Made by a program: the position numbers and the translations under genes
Shown here: positions 24,324 through 32,385 of the stretch, piece after piece
How the letters are laid out: each line of letters starts with the position of its first letter
Position numbering within the stretch: position 1 is the first letter of the stretch
Notes under the pieces: generated by a model
What the model saw: the letters and a program-made list of their open reading frames with translations, nothing else
The model's database searches: none
What the model was told of the DNA's origin: nothing
Assembly (NCBI GenBank): GCA_965221845.1
Contig: OZ244919.1
Location: forward strand, 1,798,001 to 1,862,000
From: JAJEFO01 sp965221845
GTDB lineage: Bacteria > Pseudomonadota > Alphaproteobacteria > Rhodobacterales > Rhodobacteraceae
Reading direction: 5' to 3'
Length of the DNA: 64,000 bases

Positions 24324-25622
24324 TTCCACTCCGAAGTGCAACATCAGCCAGCGAGGGGCGAAGCCCGAGCGGCGGCGGTCCCTTCACCGGGAGGCGTAGC
24401 CAGTCTTCCGGGGCGGTGCAAGCCCTGCCGGGCGCTGTCCGCGGCCCGCCGGACGCAGGGAGGGCGGAGCCCGACCGGAGGACGGCGGGCCGCGGACAGC
24501 GCGCATCTCCCCTCGGAGCCGCCCCCGGCGGCCCCGGAAGGCCCCCTCAGGGCGGCTGCGCCCGGGTAGGAAGGCCTCGGACGGGGTGAGGTAGCCCAGC
24601 GCCTTCCTCGGACGTGCGTCCGTCCGGTCCTGGACGGCCTTCACGGCCTCGTCCGTCACCTTGCGGAAGTCCGTGCCCTTCGGGAACCACTCCCGCACCA
24701 GCCCGTTCACGTGCTCGTTCAGGCCGCGCTCCCAGGAGTGGCAATGCCGCGCGAAGAAGAACCCCGCGCCCAGCGCCTCGGCCACCCTGGCATGGCCCGC
24801 GAACTCCTTGCCGTTGTCCGCGGTGACCGTGTGCACGGGGAGAGGGCCCAGCATGCCGGTCATGGCCGAGCCGACCGCGTCCGCCGTCTTCCTCCCGACC
24901 CTTTCGAGCAGCGTGTGCCTGGACGCCCTGTCCACCAGCGACACCAGCGCGCCGCTGTGGCCCTTGCCAACGATGGTGTCTGCCTCCCAGTCGCCGACCC
25001 GTTCCTTCGCCTCCACGACGTCCGGGCGCTCGGAGATGTCCACCCGGCCCGGGATGCGGCCGCGGCCCGCGTGGGCCCCGCCCTTCCGGTCCGGCTTCCT
25101 GCCGCGGCGGCGGAGATGCCGCCAGAGACCGCCGCCGGCCTTCCGGTCGGCGTGGATGCGCTCGTAGATCCACTGACGCCCCGCCATCGGCTCGCCCTCC
25201 TTGCGGAGGCGCCCGCTGACCTGCTCGGGGCTCCAGCCCTCGGCCAGCCGCTCCTCCGCCATGCGCCACAGCTCCGGCGTCATCTTGCGCGCCACCGACG
25301 AGGCCGCGCTGCGGCGCCTGTCCGACTTGCGCTGGGCCTGCTTGTGGCGGTAGCCGCGCCTGCCGGAGTTGCGCCGCACCTCGCGCCAGACCGTCGTGCG
25401 GTCGCGGCCGAGCTGGCGGGCGATCGCCGGGCCGGAAAGCCCGCTTTTCCTCAGGGCGTGGATCTGGCAGCGTTCCGCATGAGGCCGGTGGCGATGGCCC
25501 TCGGGCATGACGGTCTCCTTCTCGCAACGAAGGAACTGTCGCCGCCGCCTGGCCGATTCGCAACATCATGTGTCGCCGAACGACCAGGAACACTGCATCA
25601 GGTGTTGCACTTCAGAGTGGAA
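24324..25622 (-). mobile_element. IS30-family insertion sequence
   Basis: Ends TTCCACTCCGAAGTGCAACA (from 24324) and, inverted, TTCCACTCTGAAGTGCAACA (to 25622), one mismatch in 20. A transposase gene occupies most of the minus strand. No target duplication is evident. Right-end sequence is duplicated as the palindromic element at 5478-5589, and left-end sequence recurs inverted at 25690-25884. Confidence 0.88.
24384..25508 (-). CDS. IS30-family transposase, apparently intact
   Basis: 374 residues from ATG 25508. An N-terminal helix-turn-helix (LRKSGLSGPAIARQLGRDRTTVWREVRRN) is followed by the DDE domain: first Asp in VGDWEADTIVGKGHSG, second in VHTVTADNGKEFAGH, Glu in HSWERGLNEHVNGLVREWFPKG. 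Then comes the family close (DRTDARPRKALGYLTPSEAF). About 55 extra low-complexity residues continue into the terminal region of the IS. All catalytic residues are present, so this is the best candidate for an active transposase here and could mobilise the palindromic derivative at 5.5 kb. Confidence 0.9.
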   Translation of the reverse strand: MPEGHRHRPHAERCQIHALRKSGLSGPAIARQLGRDRTTVWREVRRNSGRRGYRHKQAQRKSDRRRSAASSVARKMTPELWRMAEERLAEGWSPEQVSGRLRKEGEPMAGRQWIYERIHADRKAGGGLWRHLRRRGRKPDRKGGAHAGRGRIPGRVDISERPDVVEAKERVGDWEADTIVGKGHSGALVSLVDRASRHTLLERVGRKTADAVGSAMTGMLGPLPVHTVTADNGKEFAGHARVAEALGAGFFFARHCHSWERGLNEHVNGLVREWFPKGTDFRKVTDEAVKAVQDRTDARPRKALGYLTPSEAFLPGRSRPEGAFRGRRGRLRGEMRAVRGPPSSGRAPPSLRPAGRGQRPAGLAPPRKTGYASR

Positions 25623-25631
25623 CGGGGGGAA

Positions 25632-25687
25632 TGATGGTGCAGCAGCGCCAGCGAATTATGGCGGTCAACAAGTTTGGGATGCACCCC
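25632..25687 (+). repeat. Half copy of the 81-bp inverted-repeat element
   Basis: Matches 12003-12056: TGATGGTGCAGCAGCGCCAGCG, TATGGCGGTCAA and GGGATGCACCCC are shared with a few substitutions. The left arm is missing; IS30-derived sequence abuts on both sides. Confidence 0.7.
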
Positions 25688-25689
25688 AG

Positions 25690-25884
25690 CCGCCCTGAGG
25701 GGCGTTCCGGGGCCGTCAGGGGGCGGCTCCGAGGGGAGATGCGCGCCGTTCGCGGCCCGCCGTCCTCCGCCCTGCGTCCGGCGGGGCTTGCACCGTCCCG
25801 GAAGCCCGGCTACGCCTCCCGGTGAAGGGACCGCCGCCGCCCGGGCTTCGCCCTCGCTGGCTGCTGTCGCACTTCGTAGTGGAA
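25690..25884 (+). repeat. Inverted partial copy of the IS30 left end
   Basis: Reverse complement of about 24324-24556 with substitutions and small deletions; it ends GCACTTCGTAGTGGAAGCGGCG. It shows that a second IS30 copy once lay here in the opposite orientation. It directly precedes the SLT lipoprotein gene and may contribute its promoter region. Confidence 0.75.
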
Positions 25885-25915
25885 GCGGCGTAACGAAAAA
25901 GACGGATCCAAGAGC

Positions 25916-26494
25916 ATGAGCAGAATCCTTCTGTCCGTGGCGCTGCTTGCCCTTCTTGCAGCCTGCGGCCAGCGTGAACCGCCCCGGAACCTGGACAATG
26001 CGTGTTCGATCGCCAAGCAACGGCCGGGCTATCTGTCGGCCATGAAGCGAACCCAAAAACGATGGGGCGTTCCGGTGGCGGTGCAGATGGCCACCATCTA
26101 CCAGGAGAGCAAGTTCGACGCAAACGCCCGCACGCCTCGCAAGTACGTTCTCTGGGTCATCCCGGCGGGCCGACAGAGCTCGGCCTATGGCTACAGCCAG
26201 GCTCTGGACGGAACGTGGAAGGATTACCAGCGCGAACAACGCGCCTACCTCGCGCGCCGAAACAACATCCGGCACGCGACCGACTTCATGGGCTGGTACT
26301 TCGAGGGGTCGCGAAGGGCCCTAGGCATTCCGCTTCATGACGCGCGCAACCAATACCTAGCCTATCACGAAGGCCGTGCGGGCTACCGACGCGGCAGCCA
26401 CCGCAGCAAGGCGTGGCTTCTGCGCGTCGCCGACAGGGTGGCCGACCGCGCCTTGCGGTACGACGCGCAATTGAGAGCCTGCAGGCTGCTGTAG
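25916..26494 (+). CDS. SLT-domain lytic transglycosylase-like lipoprotein
   Basis: 192 residues with a lipoprotein signal (hydrophobic core then lipobox LLAACG, Cys at about 20). The SLT-like catalytic domain has the glutamate in ATIYQESKFDANA, the conserved SSAYGYSQALDGTWKDYQ block and a later NQYLAYHEGRAGYRRGSHRSK motif. Proteins of this type cleave peptidoglycan glycan strands in the periplasm and are widespread in Rhodobacterales. No strong Shine-Dalgarno is visible. Composition is less GC-extreme than the IS debris around it. It is isolated between an IS30 relic and an IS end, so it may be a core gene trapped by insertions or mobile cargo. Confidence 0.85.
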   Translation: MSRILLSVALLALLAACGQREPPRNLDNACSIAKQRPGYLSAMKRTQKRWGVPVAVQMATIYQESKFDANARTPRKYVLWVIPAGRQSSAYGYSQALDGTWKDYQREQRAYLARRNNIRHATDFMGWYFEGSRRALGIPLHDARNQYLAYHEGRAGYRRGSHRSKAWLLRVADRVADRALRYDAQLRACRLL

Positions 26495-26496
26495 TC

Positions 26497-26560
26497 GGAA
26501 CTTCGCTGACCAGGAAGACGGTTTCGCCCAAGCGTGACTGGGGTTGCGGCCGGAGTCGGG
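26497..26560. repeat. IS-end-like repeat shared with 49.53-49.60 kb
   Basis: CGGAACTTC, then GTTTCGCCCAAGCGTGAC and GGCCGGA are shared, in order and spacing, with 49533-49605. There the same sequence directly follows the C-terminus of an IS1634/IS4-like transposase, so this is probably a solitary terminal repeat of that element. Confidence 0.6.
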
Positions 26561-26640
26561 CCGCCGGCAAAAGGCCTTTGCGTTTCAGCGCGTTGCGCAA
26601 GAAAAGAGCGGATTTGGGAGGGGCTGGGGGTTCCGTCTAG

Positions 26641-27509
26641 GGCCCGTTGACAGTTGCCTTGCGAATCGCCCGCTTCCATGCCATTTCCTTCCCCGATGAC
26701 CGCCGGAACGGCGGCACGGGCAGGAAACAGGTGACATCATGAATGCAGACAGGACGGTTCTGACCGACGCCATGTGGGCGCGGATCGAGGACATGCTGCC
26801 GGGCAAGAAGTCCGATCCCGGCGGCACGGCGGCGGACAACCGCCTCTTCATGGAGGCGGTGCTCTGGCGGTTCCGCACGGGGTCGCCGTGGCGCGACCTC
26901 CCCGCGCGGTTCGGGAACTGGAACAGCGTCTTCAAGCGGTTCCGGCGCTGGGCGCTTTCGGGGGTATTCGAGCGTGTTTCCGACGCCTTGTCGGAGGAGT
27001 TCGACCTCGAGTGGGTGTTCGTCGACGGCACGGTCGTCCAGGCGCACCGGAAGGCGTCCGGCGCAAAAGGGGGACCTCGAGCCAGGGGATCGGTCGTTCC
27101 AGAGGCGGCCTGACGAGCAAGGTCGTGGCCGTCGTGGACGCGCTCGGCTATCTGGTCCGCTTCAGGATCCTTCCCGGCCAGGCGCACGACCTCAAGGGGG
27201 TGCCGGGGCTTCCCGGCGGCCTGGCGTTCGGGGCCTTCGTCGGCGACAAGGCGTTCGACGCGGACTGGCTGCTGGAGGACCTGGCGGAACGCGGGGCGGA
27301 GGCGGCGGTCCCGTCGAAGCGGAGCCGGACGGTGCCGCGGGCGCATGACCGGGAGGTCTACGGCTGGCGGCACCTGGTGGAGAGCCTCTTCGCGAAGACC
27401 AGGGAGTTCCGTGCGATCGCGACCCGGTACGACAAGACCGACGCGAGCTTTGCCGCCGGGATCCACCTCGTCGCCGGCGTGGTCGCGGCGACATGAGTGT
27501 CAACGGGCC
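26641..27509 (+). mobile_element. IS5-family (IS427-like) insertion sequence, complete, CTAG target duplication
   Basis: The 12-bp terminal repeat GGCCCGTTGACA begins at 26641 and its complement ends at 27509. CTAG flanks both sides (26637-26640 and 27510-27513). Length is 869 bp. The right CTAG supplies the TAG stop codon of lolA. Two degraded relatives occur at 13.7 and 20.7 kb. Confidence 0.93.
26739..27496 (+). CDS. IS5-family transposase made by -1 frameshifting (two overlapping frames)
   Basis: The first frame (26739-27113) gives MNADRTVLTDAMWARIEDMLPG through WVFVDGTVVQAHRKASGAKGG with the first catalytic Asp. The second frame carries IGRSRGGLTSKVVAVVDALG, the second Asp in AFVGDKAFDADWLLEDL and the Glu in GWRHLVESLFAKTREFRAIATRYDKT, ending at 27496. 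The frames join around GCAAAAGGGGGACC (27062-27075), and moving back one base links them. IS427-group elements make the fusion this way, so this copy looks functional rather than broken. Confidence 0.85.
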
Positions 27510-28115
27510 CTAGTTGCCGCGCCGTCGGGCTTCCTCGAGTTCAATGCTGAACAACGAGCCCGGCAATTCGCCGGGTGACTCGAGCTGCCCCAGAACGACC
27601 GTTGTCTTCGCCCCCTGCCCGTCGAGGATCACCCATTGGCGGAGCTCAACGGGACTGTCCGTGAACTTGAGCTGCAGACTGCCGAATTCGGGATGCCTGG
27701 GATCCTGCGCCGTCACGATGGTGGCAGTGCCGTCAAAGTCGTGGCCTGTCACCATGTTGCGGCTCCGGAAGTCGACGTCCCTTTCCAGGATCAGGTTCAG
27801 AGGCGTCCGCCTCAGCGGATACCGCTCCGCACCGGAAATGTTCGACTTGCCGTCGAAGATGGCGACCTGGCCTCCTCCGGCCATGACAAGGAGGTCTTCA
27901 GGCACGTCGTACTCGAAGCGCATCCTGCCCGGGCGCCAGATGTAGAGGGTGCCGGTCGAAAGGGTGCCGTCGTCGTTGACCTGCACGAAATCGCACTTCG
28001 CGCGCGTGATCTCCATGATGTAGCGAGAAATTGCGTCCAGGGCCAGCTTTTGCGCGGCAAGCGCGGGCGCCGCCGCCAGGGCGACCCCGCTGGCCAGGAA
28101 AGTTCGGCGAAGCAT
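27510..28115 (-). CDS. lolA: Outer-membrane lipoprotein carrier protein LolA
   Basis: 201 residues. ATG 28115 has GGAAGGGAG upstream. An N-terminal signal peptide (MLRRTFLASGVALAAAPALA) is followed by the LolA half-barrel: LDAISRYIMEITRAKCDFVQV, GTLYIWRPGRMRFEYDVPED, LVMAGGGQVAIFDGKSN and QYPLRRTPLNLIL-like sequence. It carries lipoproteins across the periplasm from LolCDE to the outer membrane. It lies 192 bases downstream of ftsK in the same direction, the usual Rhodobacterales order. The TAG stop lies inside the CTAG duplicated by the IS5 insertion, so the coding sequence is intact, but whatever followed it (often xthA) has been separated. Confidence 0.9.
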   Translation of the reverse strand: MLRRTFLASGVALAAAPALAAQKLALDAISRYIMEITRAKCDFVQVNDDGTLSTGTLYIWRPGRMRFEYDVPEDLLVMAGGGQVAIFDGKSNISGAERYPLRRTPLNLILERDVDFRSRNMVTGHDFDGTATIVTAQDPRHPEFGSLQLKFTDSPVELRQWVILDGQGAKTTVVLGQLESPGELPGSLFSIELEEARRRGN

Positions 28116-28307
28116 CGTTTCTCCCTTCCGGATCACGGCATGGACCATCCCGTCCGAGAACAAGCACATATCCGCTGCGCGACCAAGCGGCCGACGGCTG
28201 ACAACTCCGTCATGCGGCGCACGGCCCGCGCCGGCAGGATGAGTTCCGGGCGCCGGCAGGCATGGCGGATGCCCGCAGCGGGCGGGCCGCATGCGCCCCG
28301 CGCCGCA

Positions 28308-30917
28308 TCAGCCCTGCTCGGGAACCAGGATCTCGCGCTTGCCGACATGGTTGGCCGTGCCGACCAGGCCGTTCTCCTCCATCTGCTCAACCAGCCGCGC
28401 GGCCTTGTTGTAGCCGATCGCAAGCTTGCGCTGGATGTATGACGTCGAGCACTTGCGATCGCTGACGACGATCTGGACAGCCTGGTCGTAGAGCGCGTCG
28501 TCGCCGTCCGTGTTTCCGCCAAGGCCAAGCACGAGGTCGAGATCCGAGCTCGCCTCCTCGTCCGGCCCCGCCACGACGCCCGCAACATATTCCGGAGCCC
28601 CGAAGCTCTTCAGGTGAGTGACCACCTCCTCGACCTCTTCATCGGAAACGAACGGCCCGTGAACGCGAATGATCTTGCCGCCACCGGCCATGTAGAGCAT
28701 GTCGCCCTGCCCGAGCAGCTGCTCTGCGCCCATTTCACCGAGAATCGTCCGGCTGTCGACCTTCGACGTGACCTGGAACGAGACCCTGGTGGGGAAGTTC
28801 GCCTTGATGGTCCCGGTGATGACGTCAACGGACGGCCGCTGCGTCGCCATGATCAGGTGGATCCCGGACGCCCGGGCCATCTGGGCGAGGCGCTGGATGC
28901 ACGCCTCGATCTCCTTGCCGGCGACCATCATCAGGTCGGCCATCTCGTCCACGATCACCACGATGTACGGAAAGGTCTCCGGCTCGAACTCCTCCGTCTC
29001 GAAAACGGGTTCGCCCGTCTCGTCGTCGAAACCCGTCTGAACGGTGCGCGAGAACGTCTCTCCCTTGGAAAGCGCCAGCCTGACCCGGCCGTTGTAGCCC
29101 TCGATGTTGCGGACGCCCATCTTCGACATCCTTCGATAGCGCTCCTCCATCTCGCCGACGACCCACTTCAGCGCGACCACGGCCTTCTTAGGATCGGTCA
29201 CGACCGGCGAAAGAAGGTGAGGGATGCCGTCATAGACCGAGAGCTCCAGCATCTTTGGATCGATCATGATCAGGCGGCACTCATCGGGAGCCAGCTTGTA
29301 GAGAAGACTCAGGATCATCGTGTTGATGGCGACCGACTTGCCGGACCCCGTGGTCCCGGCGATCAGGAGGTGAGGCATCCTGGCAAGATCCGCGACCACG
29401 GGATCGCCGCCGATGTTCTTGCCGAGCGCAAGCGGCAGGCGCTGCTTGCTGTCGCCGTAGCCGCGGGCGGACAGCATCTCTCGAAGGACCACCATCTCGC
29501 GACTGTCGTTTGGCAGCTCAATGCCGATGACGGAACGCCCCGGAACCGTGGAGACGCGCGCCGCAAGCGCCGACATCGAGCGCGCGATGTCGTCTGCAAG
29601 CCCGATCACGCGGCTCGCCTTCAGGCCCGGGGCGGGCTCAAGCTCGTACATCGTGACGACCGGCCCGGGCCGCACGCTGCCGATCTCGCCCTTGACGCCG
29701 TAGTCGTCGAGAACGTTCTCGAGCATCCGCGCGTTTTCCTTCAGCGCATCGTCCGAGAGATGGTGGCGCCTGATCGTAACAGGGTCGGTCAGAAGGCCCA
29801 GTGGCGGCACCTCGAATTCGGCCTTCCGGTCGGAGAAAGGCAGGGAAGGCTCCGCCTCGGCGCGCGCCTGACGCGACCGCCCCGGCCGCCTCGGCGCGTG
29901 CCGGACCTCCGCCCTTGCCTCAGTCGTCGCGATGCGGCCGGAGCGCGCCGCCGTGCCGGCCGCATCGTCCGGACCTTCCGGCCGCGCAATCGGGGGCTCC
30001 TCGCGCACGACGGAATCGGCTTCCTGCGCCCTTCTCCCGACGACGTCCGCGATCCGTGTCCCGATCCGGGCGATTCCCCCCGAAAGCGGCGGCTCGTCCG
30101 GGATCCCGGACTGCGGATCGTCCGGGATCCCGGACTCGCGCACCGGCCGCAAGCCTCGCCCGGCAGGCTCCGTGCCCCCCGGGGAATCGCCGCCTTGCGC
30201 GCCCCCGACGAAGCCGGCCCCAGACGCTTTCCGGCGGAACGGCCGCAGGGCTGAACGGCAGCCGCCCGCGACGCCCCGGGCGAGGAGGACGGTGGCAGAG
30301 CGCGCGGCAAAGGCGAGGCCCCGCAGCAGGAACCGCGCGAACAGCCGGATTTCGCCGCGCGTCACGCCCAGCACGTAGGCGAGCAGCGCGACGCCCCCGA
30401 CGAAGAGCGTTGCCGAGAGCATCTTCAGCCCCATGTCAAGCTCCAGGGGCAGCAAGCCCAGGACGGCACGCAAGACGACGTCGCCGAAATGGCCGCCCAG
30501 TCCGGACGCGTATTTCCAGTCCGTGCCCGTGACATGGGTCGCGAAATAGAGCGACGCCAGGGCCACCGCGGCAGGCGCGAAGGCCAGGCGCCGCAGCGCG
30601 GCTTTCTCGCCAAGCTTCAGGATGAACCGCAAGCCCCATGCGACGGGAACAAGGGCCATCGTCCATGCCCCGTAACCGACGATCACGTAGACAAGCAGCG
30701 CGAAGGTCGCGCCTGCCGGTCCCAGGAGGTTTTCGCCCGACATTCCCGCCGTCGACCGCCATTCCGTCTCGTCCGGGGAATAGGAGCCGAGCGCCAGGGC
30801 CACCGCGGCGCCAAGGCCCAGCAGCAGGAGGCCCAGGAGCTCCTTGCCCCGGCGCGCGATTGTCTCCTCGGTGTCGCTGTCAAAGAGCGGATCGCGGGAT
30901 CTCGTCTGGAATGCCAT
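28308..30917 (-). CDS. ftsK: DNA translocase FtsK
   Basis: 869 residues. The N-terminal membrane domain has four or more hydrophobic segments within the first ~200 residues (LLGLLLLGLGAAVALALG, FALLVYVIVGYGAW). A variable Pro/Arg/Gly-rich linker of about 200 residues contains a short repeat (GIPDDPQS/GIPDEPP). The motor follows: VIGIELPN, Walker A GTTGSGKS near residue 522, and VIVDEMADLMM as Walker B. The C-terminal gamma domain (YIQRKLAIGYNKAARLVEQME) recognises KOPS sequences and activates XerCD. It pumps chromosomal DNA at the division septum. ATG 30917 lies nine bases after the upstream aminotransferase stop, so they form an operon. Confidence 0.96.
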   Translation of the reverse strand: MAFQTRSRDPLFDSDTEETIARRGKELLGLLLLGLGAAVALALGSYSPDETEWRSTAGMSGENLLGPAGATFALLVYVIVGYGAWTMALVPVAWGLRFILKLGEKAALRRLAFAPAAVALASLYFATHVTGTDWKYASGLGGHFGDVVLRAVLGLLPLELDMGLKMLSATLFVGGVALLAYVLGVTRGEIRLFARFLLRGLAFAARSATVLLARGVAGGCRSALRPFRRKASGAGFVGGAQGGDSPGGTEPAGRGLRPVRESGIPDDPQSGIPDEPPLSGGIARIGTRIADVVGRRAQEADSVVREEPPIARPEGPDDAAGTAARSGRIATTEARAEVRHAPRRPGRSRQARAEAEPSLPFSDRKAEFEVPPLGLLTDPVTIRRHHLSDDALKENARMLENVLDDYGVKGEIGSVRPGPVVTMYELEPAPGLKASRVIGLADDIARSMSALAARVSTVPGRSVIGIELPNDSREMVVLREMLSARGYGDSKQRLPLALGKNIGGDPVVADLARMPHLLIAGTTGSGKSVAINTMILSLLYKLAPDECRLIMIDPKMLELSVYDGIPHLLSPVVTDPKKAVVALKWVVGEMEERYRRMSKMGVRNIEGYNGRVRLALSKGETFSRTVQTGFDDETGEPVFETEEFEPETFPYIVVIVDEMADLMMVAGKEIEACIQRLAQMARASGIHLIMATQRPSVDVITGTIKANFPTRVSFQVTSKVDSRTILGEMGAEQLLGQGDMLYMAGGGKIIRVHGPFVSDEEVEEVVTHLKSFGAPEYVAGVVAGPDEEASSDLDLVLGLGGNTDGDDALYDQAVQIVVSDRKCSTSYIQRKLAIGYNKAARLVEQMEENGLVGTANHVGKREILVPEQG

Positions 30918-30926
30918 GTCCTCACC

Positions 30927-32105
30927 TCACATGAAAAGGCGGTCGCGGAGTGCCTTCAGCCCGCGCTCGAGCTCGGGCTCGTCTGCGACCATCGCCACCC
31001 GAATGTATCCGGCCCCGGGGTTTGCGCCATTCCGGCCCGAGGCCAGGTAGGCGCCGGGCAGCACGCGGACACCGGCCTCGCGCCAGAGCAGCAGCGCTGC
31101 GTCCTCGCCGTCCGGCACCGGCAGCCAGAGGAAGAGGCCGGCGGGCGGGGAGGCGAAGCCCTCGACGCCGCCGAGGATGCGGTCGGCCATCTCGAACTTC
31201 CGGGCGTACCGCTGCCGGCTGGCCTCGACATGCTCCTCGTCGCCCCAGATCCGGGCGGACGCCTGCTGGATCGGTCCGGGCAACGGCGCGCCCGCGTAGG
31301 AGCGCAGCCGCCTGACTTCGGCGATCCCCCTTGCGCCGCCGGCCACGAAGCCCGAGCGCAGCCCGGGCAGGTTCGACCGCTTGGACAGCGAGTGAAAGAC
31401 AAGCAGCCTCTCGGGATCCGAGCCTGTTTCGGCGGCGACCTCAAGCGCGCCGACCGGCCTCTCGAAGCGCCAGATCTCGGAATAGCACTCGTCCGCAAAG
31501 ATCCGGAAGCCGTGCTTCTCGGCCAGCGCGAGGGCCGCCTTCCAGTAGCCTCGGGACGCGACCGCACCCTGGGGATTCGCCGGCGAGCAGACATGGAGGA
31601 TCGCCGTGCGCTCCAGAACGTCGCGGCCGATCGCGTCAAGGTCCGGAAGGAACCCGGTCTCCCGGGTTGCGGGAAGGAAGACCGGCTCCGCTCCGGCCGC
31701 CAGCGCGCCCGCCGTGCCGGCCTGGTAGAACGGGTCCGGGATCAGAACGAGCGGGCGCCGGCCGGCGACGGCTTCGGGGCAGAGCGCGACGGAGGCGGAG
31801 AACAGGCCCTCGCGCGCTCCGTTGAGGGCCATCAGCCGGTCCTCGCCCAGAACGACGCCGAAGCGTCGTCCGATCCAGGCCGAGATCGCGGAAAGAAGCT
31901 CGGACGAGCCATGGTTCGGGGGATACCGGCCAAGATCCCCCGCATGCGCTGAAATCGTCCCGGTCACGAATCCGGGAAAGGCGTGCCGCGGCTCGCCAAT
32001 GGCCAGGTTGACGGCCTCGCCTCCCGGCGCGTGAGAATCCAGAAGGGCCCGCAGGCGCGGCCATGCATGGTCCGGAAGGTTCGCAAACCGCTCGGGAACT
32101 TCCAT
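30927..32105 (-). CDS. Class I/II aminotransferase (DapC-like)
   Basis: 392 residues, PLP fold type I. Visible landmarks are NLAIGEPRHAFP at the start, GAREGLFSASVAL and the PLP-binding YQAGT region. CSPANPQGAVASRGYW is the cofactor Asn segment, IFADECYSEI the Asp, and FHSLSKRSNLPGLRSGF contains the Schiff-base Lys near residue 240. The C-terminal Arg lies in GYIRVAMV. The closest familiar family is succinyldiaminopimelate aminotransferase of the lysine pathway. Its position directly upstream of ftsK is typical in Rhodobacterales, but the substrate cannot be fixed from sequence alone. Confidence 0.87.
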   Translation of the reverse strand: MEVPERFANLPDHAWPRLRALLDSHAPGGEAVNLAIGEPRHAFPGFVTGTISAHAGDLGRYPPNHGSSELLSAISAWIGRRFGVVLGEDRLMALNGAREGLFSASVALCPEAVAGRRPLVLIPDPFYQAGTAGALAAGAEPVFLPATRETGFLPDLDAIGRDVLERTAILHVCSPANPQGAVASRGYWKAALALAEKHGFRIFADECYSEIWRFERPVGALEVAAETGSDPERLLVFHSLSKRSNLPGLRSGFVAGGARGIAEVRRLRSYAGAPLPGPIQQASARIWGDEEHVEASRQRYARKFEMADRILGGVEGFASPPAGLFLWLPVPDGEDAALLLWREAGVRVLPGAYLASGRNGANPGAGYIRVAMVADEPELERGLKALRDRLFM

Positions 32106-32385
32106 CTCTGCCTCGATGCCGGGATCGTTTCGCCCCGTTTGCGTGGATCATAGCCGAGGAAACCGCGCCAGTCCATGCCAAACGCCGATCTTCGCAGCGC
32201 TCCCCGGCAGCTTGGCGTCAAGCCGGTCGGCGGCCGGGCGGCCGGAACGCATCCCGGCATGCCCGGGACTTCCTCGTTTCCCCGACATGGCGAGACGCAT
32301 GCGCCGCCAGCCCGGGATCCCGGACCGTGCCGCGGCACGCGCCTTGCGGCCGGCCGGCAGGTCCGTGGCCCCTTGGACGAAGAAG

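Noticed and set aside
22558..24399. 613-codon plus-strand frame opposite the IS91 genes
   Set aside because: The minus strand carries recognisable transposase and integrase motifs; the plus frame is low complexity.
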